Shown here one piece after another: positions 26,413-36,567 of a stretch of 64,000 nucleotides of DNA. The notes beneath the pieces were generated by a model that made no database searches, was not told the origin of the DNA, and was given only the letters and a program-made list of their open reading frames with translations. The position numbers were made by a program, and so were the translations under genes. Position 1 is the stretch's first letter. Every line of letters starts with the position of its first letter. Origin of the DNA: Kuschelorhynchus macadamiae (Eukaryota; Arthropoda; Insecta; Coleoptera; Curculionidae). The stretch is taken from contig JAUTXW010000938.1 of the NCBI GenBank assembly GCA_030620095.1, positions 248,001-312,000 on the forward strand, in the 5' to 3' direction.

Positions 26413-26564
26413 GAACGACACTAAAAAATATCTACTTTTTTGGGAGAAAGTTTACCCCCAGCAAATTAAAAAATAAAACACTAAGAGCAGTAGATCACTT
26501 ATGATATAAAACATAAGTTGTTTGGATAAGTGTTTTTTTAGTAATAATTAGTAAACATTTGACT
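26413..26564 (+). repeat. 155-bp dispersed module, copy 2
   Basis: It is nearly identical to 19836-19989 (GAACGACACTAAAAAATATC at the start, AACATTTGACT at the end). Here it runs directly into a minus-sense R1 array at 26565, which suggests that the module is one terminus of an R1 element. Confidence 0.85.
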
Positions 26565-27180
26565 ATTCCGCCATTTTGTTTTGCCATATTGGATTTTTAT
26601 CAAAACATTACCAGGTCATTTCCATACGACTTTTAATTTTTGACCAAAATTTGAAGTCAATGGGGTAAGTAGTTTTTTAGCTATGCCTCGAAAAGTCAGA
26701 CAGATCGATGGAATTGAGAAAACATGTTTTCCGGCGTCTTGCGACCCCGAAACTTGAAGATCTGAAAAAATCTCAGAGGGTGATTTTTTCACGATACTTC
26801 CACTGTTCGAGGGAAGTAATAAATTCAATAAGTAGTTTTTACATTGACACACACTGCTATTTTGAATTCGTACCAGTTTATCTATATATCAAATTTAATT
26901 CTACTGCAAAATTTAATTTTTCTGCAAAATTTAAAGTCAATTGAATAGTTTGAATTGGTACCACAATTTTACCAGTTTATCTCTAATCTCTCTATCTTAA
27001 TGCATGCCCAAAGTTCAAAATTAATCTTATAAGTAGTTTTTTCTGGCTCATATTTATACCAAAATACCAAAATAGAACTGTAACACTTGCTTTTTGTGAC
27101 TAAAATTTGAAGTCAATCTGATACGTAGTTTTTAAGCTATGCTGCGAATTGACAGACAAACGGGTCGACGGAATTGAGTA
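26565..27180 (-). repeat. R1 repeat array, locus 5, minus sense
   Basis: It starts TTCCGCCATTTTGTTTTGCC, the reverse complement of the R1 box, and continues through CATTACCAGGTCAT, GACCAAAATTTGAAGTCAAT, the spacer with GACAGATCGATGGAATTG (about 26698) and a head-like palindrome at about 26800-26815. A second partial unit ends with GACAGACAAACGGGTCGACG (about 27150). Confidence 0.85.
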
Positions 27181-27965
27181 GTTCTGTGCATATTTCAAGT
27201 GTTCTAATATTTGTTTTAGTAACAAAATGTTTACATTCATGTTTCAAATTATTATAACAAAAGTCGCGATCAATAGATTATTCTTTTGTGTTTACTAATG
27301 ACTTCTTAAATAAAATAAAAAATAAAATAATGACTGGGCCAAAGGGACATGCCTAAAAATATCAAATTTACAATTATTTCCTAATCAATTTGTGCTGTGT
27401 ATTGTCTTGCCTATTTCTGATTAGACCTTTAATTAATACTATATTAACTTTAATATTTTCCTGAATAATGCTTCTTTTGTGCACGTTACAAGTTCACAAT
27501 ACTTACAATTGGCGCTCGAATTGGTAAAAGGCAAAAATTGGTCCCGCTCGTATGGAGAAGATTCTCATCTGGTCGGCGTAATCTGTGACAATATAGTAAA
27601 AATAACTCTCAGAGAAGCCACCCTCGTGTACTCTTATGTAAATACAGGAGACGGATCTGAAGCTACGATAAAAGGAAGGAATTTGTAAAAAGTAACTAGT
27701 TTTCATGAATAAAAGTCTTAGACAATCTCCAACGAGTAATACACCGTTCCTATAGTTACTGGCATTTTTTTCGTAAACCGAGATTCGTGTCTCAACCTTT
27801 AGATTCTAGCTATTTCTACTAAAATAATTATATAAAATAAAAATTAAAAATGTCGGCTTACAAACTTGGACCTAAATATTTTTCGTCGAAATTCGAAAAG
27901 CCTGGTCGATATATAATCTTTGTATGGAGTGCCTTTGACGGGCCAGTCACTTTCACCAGTTGGTA
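27181..27965. other. Non-coding stretch
   Basis: A 69-codon plus-strand frame (27479-27688) has no recognisable domain. The 29-bp segment shared with 25550-25580 lies inside it, so it is probably repeat-derived. Nothing else is recognised. Confidence 0.4.

Positions 27966-28021
<56 letters not shown>
27966..28021. repeat. (AT)n microsatellite, left of the hairpin
   Basis: A pure AT run of about 55 bp that abuts the left arm of the 91-bp inverted repeat. Confidence 0.95.
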
Positions 28022-28027
<6 letters not shown>

Positions 28028-28240
28028 TTTCATTCCGGGTGTACATCAGTTCACTACTGTCGTTCTGAAAAGAACAGTTTTGCTGACGTTTCGCCAAAAT
28101 CACATTTGGCATCAGTCTCTATTCGGACGCGAGAAAGAAAGCTTCGAAAATGCCAAATGTGATTTTGGCGAAACGTCAGCAAAACTGTTCTTTTCAGAAC
28201 GACAGTAGTGAACGGATGTACACCCGGAATGAAAACACAT
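28022..28240. repeat. Near-perfect 91-bp inverted repeat (hairpin element)
   Basis: The left arm 28022-28112 and right arm 28150-28240 are reverse complements with one mismatch seen, separated by 37 nt. The arms begin ATGTGTTTTCATTCCGGGTG and end near CACATTTGGCAT. On the minus strand of the left arm, CTGATG, a GCCAAA/TTTGGC stem and GAAACGTC occur in order (28115-28085), similar in layout to the motif at 14472-14503. There is no coding capacity. It is probably a young foldback or pseudo-LTR-derived element; high arm identity implies recent origin or gene conversion. Confidence 0.9.
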
Positions 28241-28271
28241 TGTATTTTTCCATCCGTGAAGGAGTAAAAAT

Positions 28272-28274
<3 letters not shown>

Positions 28275-28335
<61 letters not shown>
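28275..28335. repeat. (AT)n microsatellite, right of the hairpin
   Basis: A pure AT run of about 60 bp beginning 34 bp after the right hairpin arm, so the hairpin is framed by AT tracts on both sides. Confidence 0.95.
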
Positions 28336-28346
<11 letters not shown>

Positions 28347-28944
28347 CATATATAGATATATCAAAAATGCATTCTGTCACTATAGCATTTTGTTTATTTG
28401 ATTGACTAGTATGCATATTAAACTTTAATATATTATAGGTATTTTACAAAACATAACTAAGACATTTAATTTTTTTTATTGTTAAGAGATTGTTGCCACA
28501 TGTGTCCAATTAGAGTTTTTGTATATTATTTTATTATAAGTAAATATCTTATTTGAAAGCTTATCTTATGTAGATTGTACAACAAATGAAAATTTTTGAT
28601 TCTATAGAAAAATATCTGCATGAATTTTTAAAGAAAAAAGTAAGGAGAAAAAACCTAAACATTAAGTTTGACGAAACTTTTAGCAGTTACCCACGTTTCA
28701 CTACCCCTCGAATATTATATTAATTTGTAGCTCAGTGATACATTAATCACATTCAAAAAAATCAGCTGCAGCTTTTTGCAGGTTACAAAGTTATTCGGGA
28801 AAATATGAGAAGGCGTAACTCTAAAAAGACCTGAATTTCCATGTTCACATCCTATCCCCACCCTCTAGCTCCTGAACGGCTTACTGTTTGAACACGATGT
28901 TCAAAAAAAGTGTTTACAACTTTTTAAAGTATATATAAGAAAAT
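28336..28944. other. Non-coding AT-rich stretch
   Basis: Nothing is recognised apart from a short degenerate continuation of the AT tract. Confidence 0.45.
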
Positions 28945-29550
28945 CATTTTATTAAGGTTTCTCTTAAAGTGTAAGAGCTTGCTAAGAAAAGAAACAAATA
29001 AACGTCGCAAAGCTGTCAAAAATTGACAACTTGTTTTTTTTTAATGGAACACCCAGTATATTATGCCATATTTGAATTCTACGAAGAATTCTAGTCATAT
29101 TTGATATACGTACCCCAGGTCTATCTATCTCTCTTTCTGAAATATTGACATTTTAAAAATGACAGTTTTCCGTCTTTGACATGCTACAGATCCCAAACGA
29201 TACAATATAGAGCGAAACAGTTTGCATGTTCCTGTATTAGCTTTTAATCAGCAATCGATTGACACTGGGGACTTACAAACTTTTGGCTAAAGGTAGTTTG
29301 GATTCTGTAGCATATGAAATAGGAAAAACTGTGATTTTTCAAATTTCTCAAACGGAGATAGACCTGGAGTATGTTATATCAAATAAGTCTAGAATTTCCC
29401 GTGGAATACAAATATGGCATAATACGCATGATGTTAAAAAAACCAAAATTGTCAATTTTTGACAGCTTTGCGAAGTTTATTTCTTTCTGTTCTTAGCAAA
29501 TTCCTAGGATTTAGAAAAACCTTACACCTTTTGTATTTAAACTTATTTCC
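28945..29550. mobile_element. Foldback element with arms of about 285 bp
   Basis: The left arm (about 28945-29232) and right arm (about 29269-29550) are imperfect reverse complements. Clear anchors are GCAAAGCTGTCAAAAATTGA (29010 region) against its complement at about 29447-29466, TATTATGCCATATTTG (about 29058) against CAAATATGGCATAATA (about 29409), and the segment around CATGCTACAGAT (about 29180) against the complement near 29307-29318. The loop is about 37 bp. No ORF of interest is present. Arm identity looks like 70-80 percent, so it is older than the hairpin at 28022. Confidence 0.7.
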
Positions 29551-30600
29551 TATATATTATAGTAAAACCGTCAAAGCTTGTGAAAATATGAGAAAGTACC
29601 TTGTACGCACCGTACATATGTAACACGAATTGGCTATACATTATAAAAGTTTGTTCTTTCTTATTTTTCTCAAGTAGGAATACTGTGTTTTTTTGGTAAA
29701 TCTGAATTAATGTGAATCCTATGTAGTCTATTAGTTTCATCTTATTTTTTTGTAAAATTATTTTAAAAAAAGGGGTTAATGTAGGCGAGGATGCTTAAAT
29801 AAATACACATTATATGCAGGCAATTCGTTTTAATATAATGTTCAGAGTTTTATAGTTTGAATAACAGGTTAAAAAAATCATTAAGAGCTACAAGCAAACC
29901 AAAACGCAAAATTTTCCAGTAACCATGTATTATATTAAAAATAAATCCGAGTGAGAAATATTGGTTGAATCTATATAATAGCTTTTACCCCTATATCAAC
30001 TACTATGTTCATGCGAAGTTTGAAACCAATTTCTCCAAGATTAGACAAGTTATAGATTGTTGATATGAATCCGACTTACATTTTCCATAGTTCTGCATAT
30101 CGGTACCTCCTAGGACAAAAAAGATAAGGCAGGTCAAACGCTCCATATTTTTGCAACAATAGAGAAATTTACATTTTTTGTCCTGGGTGAAGAAATCGGG
30201 TAAAAAAATTTACACATATTTCTGGGTACTTTTTCTGATGCGACGTCATGATAAACATTTTAGCAAGCCGGATTTTCTAACTTAACGTGAGTCTCGAAGT
30301 TTGCAAATATCTCCTCTAATGCTTTTAGGGGCGGCAAACATGGACAGAGATCGAAAAATAGAATTCATTTCATAGATTCTGCCCAAATTTTGTAAGTTCT
30401 AACATATATTGACATATAATTATGTTAACCAAATGAATGTTATTATAATAAAAATAAATTAATGGTGTAACAGTGACATATAATATTCTAATTGTCGTAT
30501 TAGTGATTTGCCATTAAAATTAAAATTATAGGTTTATCCACTACTATTGCTTTTTATTACAAAACCGCAATTAGATACATAACTGATTTATTTCCGTTTT
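29551..30600. other. Non-coding AT-rich stretch
   Basis: No gene or repeat is recognised. Its last bases (TTATTTCCGTTTTCAG, ending at 30603) form a good splice-acceptor-like pyrimidine tract. Confidence 0.4.
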
Positions 30601-30603
30601 CAG

Positions 30604-30717
30604 AGAGAAACAATTATGACATCTGACAATGAGTCACCTAAATCAGGCAGCCGACAGCAATTAGATGAGGAACAATTAAGGAAAATTGGCCAAGTAGAAC
30701 ACCTTGACTTCCCATAG
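30604..30717 (+). CDS. Candidate short coding exon of an unidentified host gene
   Basis: A pyrimidine tract ending TTTCCGTTTTCAG (to 30603) is followed 12 nt later by an ATG at 30616 and a 33-codon frame starting MTSDNESPKSGSRQQLDEE and continuing to a TAG at 30715. The composition (acidic, Ser/Gln/Lys-rich, GC-richer than its surroundings) looks more like coding sequence than anything else nearby. A possible donor CAA-GTAGAA lies at 30694, in phase 0. If real, this would be a first coding exon with a 5' UTR intron upstream. I do not recognise the protein, and no neighbouring exon was found. It could equally be a transposon scrap. Confidence 0.3.
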   Translation, partial: RETIMTSDNESPKSGSRQQLDEEQLRKIGQVEHLDFP

Positions 30718-31454
30718 AATATAGAAACACTCGCCTTGTCGACATCTTCACATGGATAACAAATTGCATCAATAACCCGCCTTATTGACTGTTAACACCA
30801 TAAACTGCGAATCGGTTTGCTTGTGTAGCATTTCGCACGCATTCAAGTGTTTTTTTTTGCATCTCGTTATGCGTAAATTTGCTGTTTAGAGCTTAATACC
30901 TCCGTAGAATCCATCGGTAGTGTTCAATGTGACCTTTTAGGATTTTAGGACGTAACAGTTTCTAAGTGATGTCATATATCGATAACGCTTAAACATGTTG
31001 ACGGCCAACGTGTTGTGTTTAAAGAAAAAGAAAAAACGAACTTACTGCTTGTCGAGTACCTCCGGTTGTAAGGGATATGGAGCTAGTACGTCAAAAAATG
31101 AAAGGTAAGATTTTAAGTAAGCCAGGACAGAATTCTTTCTTAAAAAATGCAATAGGCTCTAATATCCTAATAACACTGAACTTTTTAAAATTTTTACTTC
31201 TTTGATGATAGGTAATAAAATAAAAATTACTGGAAACATCTCTGTTATCAAGACTTCAGTGGATATGCTTTTGTTAGTTTTTAATGAGCACTGGACGTTG
31301 ACTAATTTGGTCGATCGTCTGTCTTATATTATATCTCCTCCTTGCGCTTAGCTTCCCCTCGAAGGGGGTCTGGTTATGTGGCCCTTTAAATGCAATAATT
31401 GTTAAGTATGAAATGATTTTATTATTGTTATAGGAAATTTACATTTATTACATA
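30718..31454. other. Non-coding stretch
   Basis: No gene is recognised. If the exon at 30604 is real, this would be intron. Confidence 0.4.
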
Positions 31455-32063
31455 GACAGAAGCTTTAGACACTGTCGGTCTCTCTGTTCACAACAAAGCT
31501 ATAAAACTACTTACCTAATCGACTTCAAATTTTGGTCAAAAATTAGGAGTCATATGGGGATGACTTGGTAACATTTTGGTAAAATCCAATATGGCAAAAC
31601 AAAATTCCGGCTTAGTGAAATGTTAAAAAAATTATTACTGAAAAACTACTTATCCAATTTATCTCAAATTTAGGACGAACATCAAGTATTATGTAACAAT
31701 CATCCGGTAAAATTTAGGTACGAATCCAAGAGGGCCAAAAAAAATGGCGATTTAACAAAATATTTAAAAATTCAGCCCGAAAAAATTACTTAATGGACTG
31801 ATTTCAAATTGTATTGGTGAAAAAAATCATCCTCTCAGGTTTTACATATTTTCCGGTTTTAGCGTCCCTAGATGCCAAAAAATCTGTTTTATCAACTCCG
31901 TCGGTCCGTCTGTCGGCTTGCCTGTCTGTCTGTCGGTTCGAGGCATATAGGTTAAAAACTTCTTATCAAATTGACTTCAAGTTTTAGTCAAAATTTAAAG
32001 GTCATATGGGGATGATCTGTAATAGTTTCGTAAAAATCTAATCTGGCGGAACAAGATGAAATG
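31455..32063 (+). repeat. R1 repeat array, locus 6, left half
   Basis: It has the spacer segment GTCGGTCTCTCTGTTCACAA (about 31470), then monomers with boxes near 31592, 31730 and 31745, and a second spacer with CGTCGGTCCGTCTGTCGG (about 31900). It ends in GATGAAATG at 32063, equivalent to the R1 phrase GTGAAATG. The missing continuation, TTAAAAAA and onward, resumes at 36797 after the inserted LINE. Confidence 0.85.
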
Positions 32064-32389
32064 AATAATGAATTGAATTCATCATTGGGGTTTGTTTATG
32101 TTTACGTTGTTGCTGTAAAGTTTTGATTTTTCGTGTCTAAATAGTTGGAAAAATTTGAATTAAACATCGTAAATCGTGACAGTATACATTGTTTTTCTCC
32201 AGTGAATGTTAACAGTGGTTTTTGTGAGGTTTTTAAGTGTTTTTTAACTTGTTGGATTCTCGCCGAGGAAGTCGATGGTTCGCTGATGCTAAAATTGTAC
32301 AGAAACAGTACAATTTAAAATTGACATCAGTGACGTCATACTGAGCGGTATTATTTGACTTTGTTCTTCCAGTCCTAGCATCACATACC

Positions 32390-33661
32390 ATGCAGCGGCA
32401 ATTCAAGTGTTGTAGGAACAAGGAATTCACGAACTTCATTTGCGTCGTGTGTCATGCCTTGTTCCATCCTAGCTGCTTAGAAAGAGTTCAAGGAACGATA
32501 AAGTTGGGGGGCTACCGAATTCTCTGTTCAGGTGAATGCCAAACGACACACAACGATGAAGACAAACAAAGGGAGGCTTACAGGAAAGTCATCACATCAC
32601 TGGAAAAGGAGTTGTTTGAGAGAAATAGATACATTGAAAGACTGAAAAGGACCAGCCAGGTATTTGAGGACGATGCTACAGAAGCGGAAAAAGCTTTATC
32701 ATCGCAGATTGAACGGTTGAATCAACGCAACGTTTCATTAGAAATCGAATGTCAAAAAACAAAAACTCGAGAAACTGAGTTGATTGCTGAATTGGAATCT
32801 TATAAAGAAACCAAGTTGAAGCTCGAAAACAGAATAAAAGAAATAAACGACCTAAGCACAAATTTGATTACCTCAATCAGAACTTTAGAAAGTGAAAACG
32901 AATACTACTCTAAGGAAGTGAAGGAACTGAAACATACATTATCGAACTTGCAACACAGGAATAACAACTATAATCAACCCAGTAGTTTGGTCAGCAACCA
33001 TACAAATGAGTCCACTAATTTATCAACTAAATCCCCAAACTGTCCGGCAATTATCAAGAATCGAAGAAATCAAATTCTTATTATGGGAAGCGAAGACATC
33101 AGAAACATTCCATGGATGTTCAAAATAAAAACAAATTATCTTTATGACATTAACTGTCAGACTGCAAAAAATCTACTTTTTCACGATTCGATCCGTCGGT
33201 GTCAGCAGTTGTGTGGAAACTTTAATAAGAGAGACTATGTAATTTTTTTCACTTCTGATTATAATGCAGTAAAGGGTCGACCAATAACATGCAGTGAAAT
33301 AGAGCTTCTGGTATCAGTCACAGCCAACACAAATTTGATTGTGTGTGGCTCTGGTTATCATATTCATAGACCGATTCTCAACGACCTGATACACACTCAG
33401 AACGCGGCAGTTGGGCGCTATTTGTTTGAAAAACAACGCACTTTTGTGCCTATTGCATGTTCAACATGGAACGGTAAAATGGACTACGCTACAAAAAAGG
33501 AGTTTGTCACACTTCTAATTAGTAATTATTTTTCAAGACAGATAACTGAGAATAACTTATTGATTGATAGTGATACCGTTATTCCACGTCAGAGTCAGAG
33601 ACCAGAAATCGATGGGCAGCAAAATTTTCCAAATCATCCAACCGCCCAAACGTCGCCTTGA
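32390..33661 (+). CDS. CR1-like LINE ORF1 protein (PHD-like finger, coiled coil, esterase-like domain)
   Basis: A 423-residue protein. Residues 7-50 hold a Cys/His cluster (C7/C8, C18, C21, H26, C29, C46, C50) spaced like a PHD-type zinc finger. Residues about 56-190 are rich in E, K, L and R heptads and should form a coiled coil, probably for multimerisation. Residues about 225-385 resemble the SGNH/esterase-like domain of CR1-group ORF1 proteins: ILIMGSED, then NKRDYVIFFTSDYNAV, then NTNLIVCGSGYHIHRPILND. The usual GDS nucleophile and G.ND motifs look altered (GSED, TSDYN), so enzymatic activity is doubtful. The family role is to bind element RNA and form the RNP. ORF2 follows in the -1 frame, overlapping at the TGA. 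Confidence 0.85.
   Translation: MQRQFKCCRNKEFTNFICVVCHALFHPSCLERVQGTIKLGGYRILCSGECQTTHNDEDKQREAYRKVITSLEKELFERNRYIERLKRTSQVFEDDATEAEKALSSQIERLNQRNVSLEIECQKTKTRETELIAELESYKETKLKLENRIKEINDLSTNLITSIRTLESENEYYSKEVKELKHTLSNLQHRNNNYNQPSSLVSNHTNESTNLSTKSPNCPAIIKNRRNQILIMGSEDIRNIPWMFKIKTNYLYDINCQTAKNLLFHDSIRRCQQLCGNFNKRDYVIFFTSDYNAVKGRPITCSEIELLVSVTANTNLIVCGSGYHIHRPILNDLIHTQNAAVGRYLFEKQRTFVPIACSTWNGKMDYATKKEFVTLLISNYFSRQITENNLLIDSDTVIPRQSQRPEIDGQQNFPNHPTAQTSP
33622..33628 (+). promoter_or_regulatory. Candidate -1 ribosomal frameshift heptamer A AAT TTT
   Basis: In the ORF1 frame the codons at 33623-33628 are AAT TTT, preceded by A at 33622, so the heptamer fits the X XXY YYZ slippery rule. Slipping back one base puts the ribosome in the ORF2 frame, which is open from 33574 (after a TGA at 33571-33573). 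The site is 31 nt before the ORF1 stop. A downstream stimulatory structure was not worked out. Confidence 0.45.
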
Positions 33662-36567
33662 ACGTATACTATCAGAACGCCCGTGGACTGCGCACCAAAA
33701 CTGTTCAATTTTACAACGAATTATTGAATTCAAATCACGACATTGTGGTTATCACTGAAACTTGGTTGAACGAGGGAATCACAAACGAAGAAATTTTTCC
33801 TGTCAATTTTGTGGTATACAGAAAGGACCGAAGTGCTCATATTACTGGTAAATCAAGAGGAGGTGGTGTACTAATTGCAGTCAGCACGGGTTACCATTCG
33901 TATGTCCTCGATACACCTGATAGTCCCTTGGAAGAGTTGTGGGTCGGGGTCACTATTGGAAAGACTCAGTACGGTTTTTGTGTAGTATATATTCCTCCAG
34001 CGTCCGGTGTTTCTGTCTATGAGGATCATATTAATACAGCCAGCTATGTTATGGACAGAATACCTAATACTAGGGTGATGATTTTGGGCGATTACAATTT
34101 ACCAAACTTCTCACACTCTCTTAAAAGTGTTGACATCGTGGATGATCATATTATTAATGATGAATCAATTTCATACCTGAACCAACTCAATAATGCTCCT
34201 AACACTGTATTTGTCCCAGGGAATGATTGCGAGAGAACTCTATATGATTTTGTTTGTTTTTATGATCTTTTACAAACAAATCAAATTTGTAACCATAATC
34301 AATCTACCTTGGACTTGGTGTTTTCAAATCATGCTAATATCGTAATTGCTGAGAGTCTCTCGCCATTATCCACTGTTGATTGCCATCATCCACCTTTGGA
34401 TATTTCTTCACATATCGGTCCTCCACTTGATGAGCTAGTTGACAATCAAACCATCGATTTAAATTATTTCAGGGCGGATTACGATGGACTTAATGATTAT
34501 TTTGCTGACATCGACTGGACCCTCTTAAACTCATGTCCTGACATAGACGCAACTGTGGATATGTTTTATTTAATCATTTATGTAGCTATTGACTTTTTTG
34601 TACCAAAGAAAAAATCTAATACACTTAGATTTCCTTCTTACTTCTCACCTAATACTATTGACCTTATAAAGCAAAAAAATAGAACATTCAATGGATTAAA
34701 GAATAGTGGAAACTGTCCTTTTCTAAATCGTGACTATAGACTGTTAAGATCACAGTCGAAATTATCAATTGATGTTGATTACAGAGCCTTCATTAGCTCC
34801 TCCGAATATAACATTCTACAGAATGTAAAGGCTTTTTGGTCCTATCTAAAATCAAAAAAATCCATCACAGGTTTTCCCAATCAAATGACTTACAACAATA
34901 ACACTTCTACTAACCCTAAAGAAATAGTGAACTTTTTTGCTGCATTCTTTCAATCTGCATATAATTTGAACAGAAAGTCAAGGTATAACACAAATTTATT
35001 ACCTAGCACTAGTATTAATCTGCGTAACATAGCAATTAATGCAGACATAGTTTTTAATAAGCTGGTCGAATTGAAAATCAATAAGGGGGCCGGCCCAGAT
35101 AAAATCCCTCCAATCTTCTTCAAAAATTGTAGTCCAACCCTTTCCATGCCATTAGCGCTAATATTCAACGCATCACTTTGTTCGGGTAGTTTTCCAAGGA
35201 GATGGAAGTCGGCCATCATCACAGCTCTTTTCAAGGGCGGTGACAGGTCTGAAATCTCAAATTATCGACCAATCTCTGGACTGTGCTGTATGGCAAAAGT
35301 CCTGGAATCAATAGTGACAGACGAAATCTTCTGTGCTTTTCAGCAAATTATATCACCGCATCAACATGGATTTTTCCGTTCTAGGTCGTGTCAGACAAAT
35401 CTGTCAGTTTACTCCAATTTTCTGAGTTCTTCTCTTGACGAATCAGTTCAGGTCGACTCAATCTATTTTGATTTTCGTAAGGCATTTGATAGTGTAGATC
35501 ATTCTATTTTGCTGAAGAAGCTAGAGCACTATGGTGTGGGTGATCCTCTACTCTCTTGGATTGGTAGCTATCTCAGTCAACGGACTCAATTTGTGAAATT
35601 CAACAACTGTCTATCGAGCGAAATCCACGCATACTCGGGTGTTCCTCAGGGGTCTCATCTTGGGCCGGTACTGTTTTTGGTGTTTATCAACGACCTTTCC
35701 TCAATCTTCAAGCATTGCAGGTACCTTCTATATGCCGATGATCTTAAAATTTTCCAGAGAGTTGTGTGCATGGACGATTGCAGCCTTGTTCAGGAAGAGA
35801 TTAATGGCTTATTTGCCTGGTGTTCAGAAAACGGAATGTCCTTGAATAGTTCTAAATGTAAAGTGATCTCATTTTCCCGTAAGAAACAACTCCTTCACTA
35901 TGGATATTCCATTGACAGCACCATCCTTCCTCGGGTAGGCCTGATTAATGACCTTGGCGTTCTTTTTGACGGTGAGTTACGCTTCATCAACCATATCGAC
36001 AATGTCATAGCTAAAGCATATAAAATGACAGGTTTCATCATGAGGCAGTGTTGGGAGTTCCGGAATATTGAGACACTGAAATCAATCTATCTCTCACTTG
36101 CGAGGAGCCATTTGGATTACTGCAGTGTGGTATGGTCACCCTTCTATAAAGTCCACATTAAGAGAATTGAGCGGGTCCAGTCTAAGTTTGCAAATTTTCT
36201 TTTGTACAAGTTGAATATCGACAAAACAGTGCTAACTTATAATCAACGCATAAACATGCTGGGGCTCGATAGTTTGGAGGTTCGTAGGATAATGCACTCA
36301 TTGTCTTTTGGACATAAGATCATCAATAGTCACACAGATTGTGCAGACTTGTTGACGCTAATCAACTTTAGGGTTCCAATGCGAGCAACCAGGCAATTGG
36401 AAATGTTCCAGCTGCGGCAAGGTCGTACAGACCTGGGCAAATACAGTTGTATCAACCGAATGATGGAGTTTTTTAATCGGTTCATTCCTTCAAACTTTGA
36501 CATTGATTGTTCTCCATTATGTTTCAAGAACAAGATTAGGCTAATATTCAAAGATTATGATGTGTAA
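33658..36567 (+). CDS. CR1-like LINE ORF2 polyprotein: endonuclease and reverse transcriptase
   Basis: 969 residues counted from the TTG at 33658. The frame is open from 33574 but has no ATG before the endonuclease starts, so the true start is unclear (frameshift from ORF1, or reinitiation at the overlapping TTGA). Endonuclease: QNARGL (N7), TETW (E34), GDYN (D145, N147) and DCHHPP (241-246), equivalent to the C-terminal D/H motif. RT: NYRPISGL, motif A FDFRKAFD (D605), motif B GVPQGS (661-666), motif C YADD (692-695), then a thumb and C-terminal region with RSHLDYCSVVW. The enzyme nicks target DNA and reverse-transcribes element RNA. Length and motifs are complete for the family. No inactivating lesion is seen. 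Confidence 0.92.
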   Translation: MNVYYQNARGLRTKTVQFYNELLNSNHDIVVITETWLNEGITNEEIFPVNFVVYRKDRSAHITGKSRGGGVLIAVSTGYHSYVLDTPDSPLEELWVGVTIGKTQYGFCVVYIPPASGVSVYEDHINTASYVMDRIPNTRVMILGDYNLPNFSHSLKSVDIVDDHIINDESISYLNQLNNAPNTVFVPGNDCERTLYDFVCFYDLLQTNQICNHNQSTLDLVFSNHANIVIAESLSPLSTVDCHHPPLDISSHIGPPLDELVDNQTIDLNYFRADYDGLNDYFADIDWTLLNSCPDIDATVDMFYLIIYVAIDFFVPKKKSNTLRFPSYFSPNTIDLIKQKNRTFNGLKNSGNCPFLNRDYRLLRSQSKLSIDVDYRAFISSSEYNILQNVKAFWSYLKSKKSITGFPNQMTYNNNTSTNPKEIVNFFAAFFQSAYNLNRKSRYNTNLLPSTSINLRNIAINADIVFNKLVELKINKGAGPDKIPPIFFKNCSPTLSMPLALIFNASLCSGSFPRRWKSAIITALFKGGDRSEISNYRPISGLCCMAKVLESIVTDEIFCAFQQIISPHQHGFFRSRSCQTNLSVYSNFLSSSLDESVQVDSIYFDFRKAFDSVDHSILLKKLEHYGVGDPLLSWIGSYLSQRTQFVKFNNCLSSEIHAYSGVPQGSHLGPVLFLVFINDLSSIFKHCRYLLYADDLKIFQRVVCMDDCSLVQEEINGLFAWCSENGMSLNSSKCKVISFSRKKQLLHYGYSIDSTILPRVGLINDLGVLFDGELRFINHIDNVIAKAYKMTGFIMRQCWEFRNIETLKSIYLSLARSHLDYCSVVWSPFYKVHIKRIERVQSKFANFLLYKLNIDKTVLTYNQRINMLGLDSLEVRRIMHSLSFGHKIINSHTDCADLLTLINFRVPMRATRQLEMFQLRQGRTDLGKYSCINRMMEFFNRFIPSNFDIDCSPLCFKNKIRLIFKDYDV

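Noticed and set aside
27858..28401. Four ORFs of 80-84 codons across 27.9-28.4 kb
   Set aside because: They are made mostly of YIYI runs from the (AT)n tracts and of the hairpin arms read in both directions; not genes.
33564..33758. 64-codon ORF over the LINE ORF1/ORF2 overlap
   Set aside because: It is in the third frame across the overlap and is a shadow of the two real ORFs.
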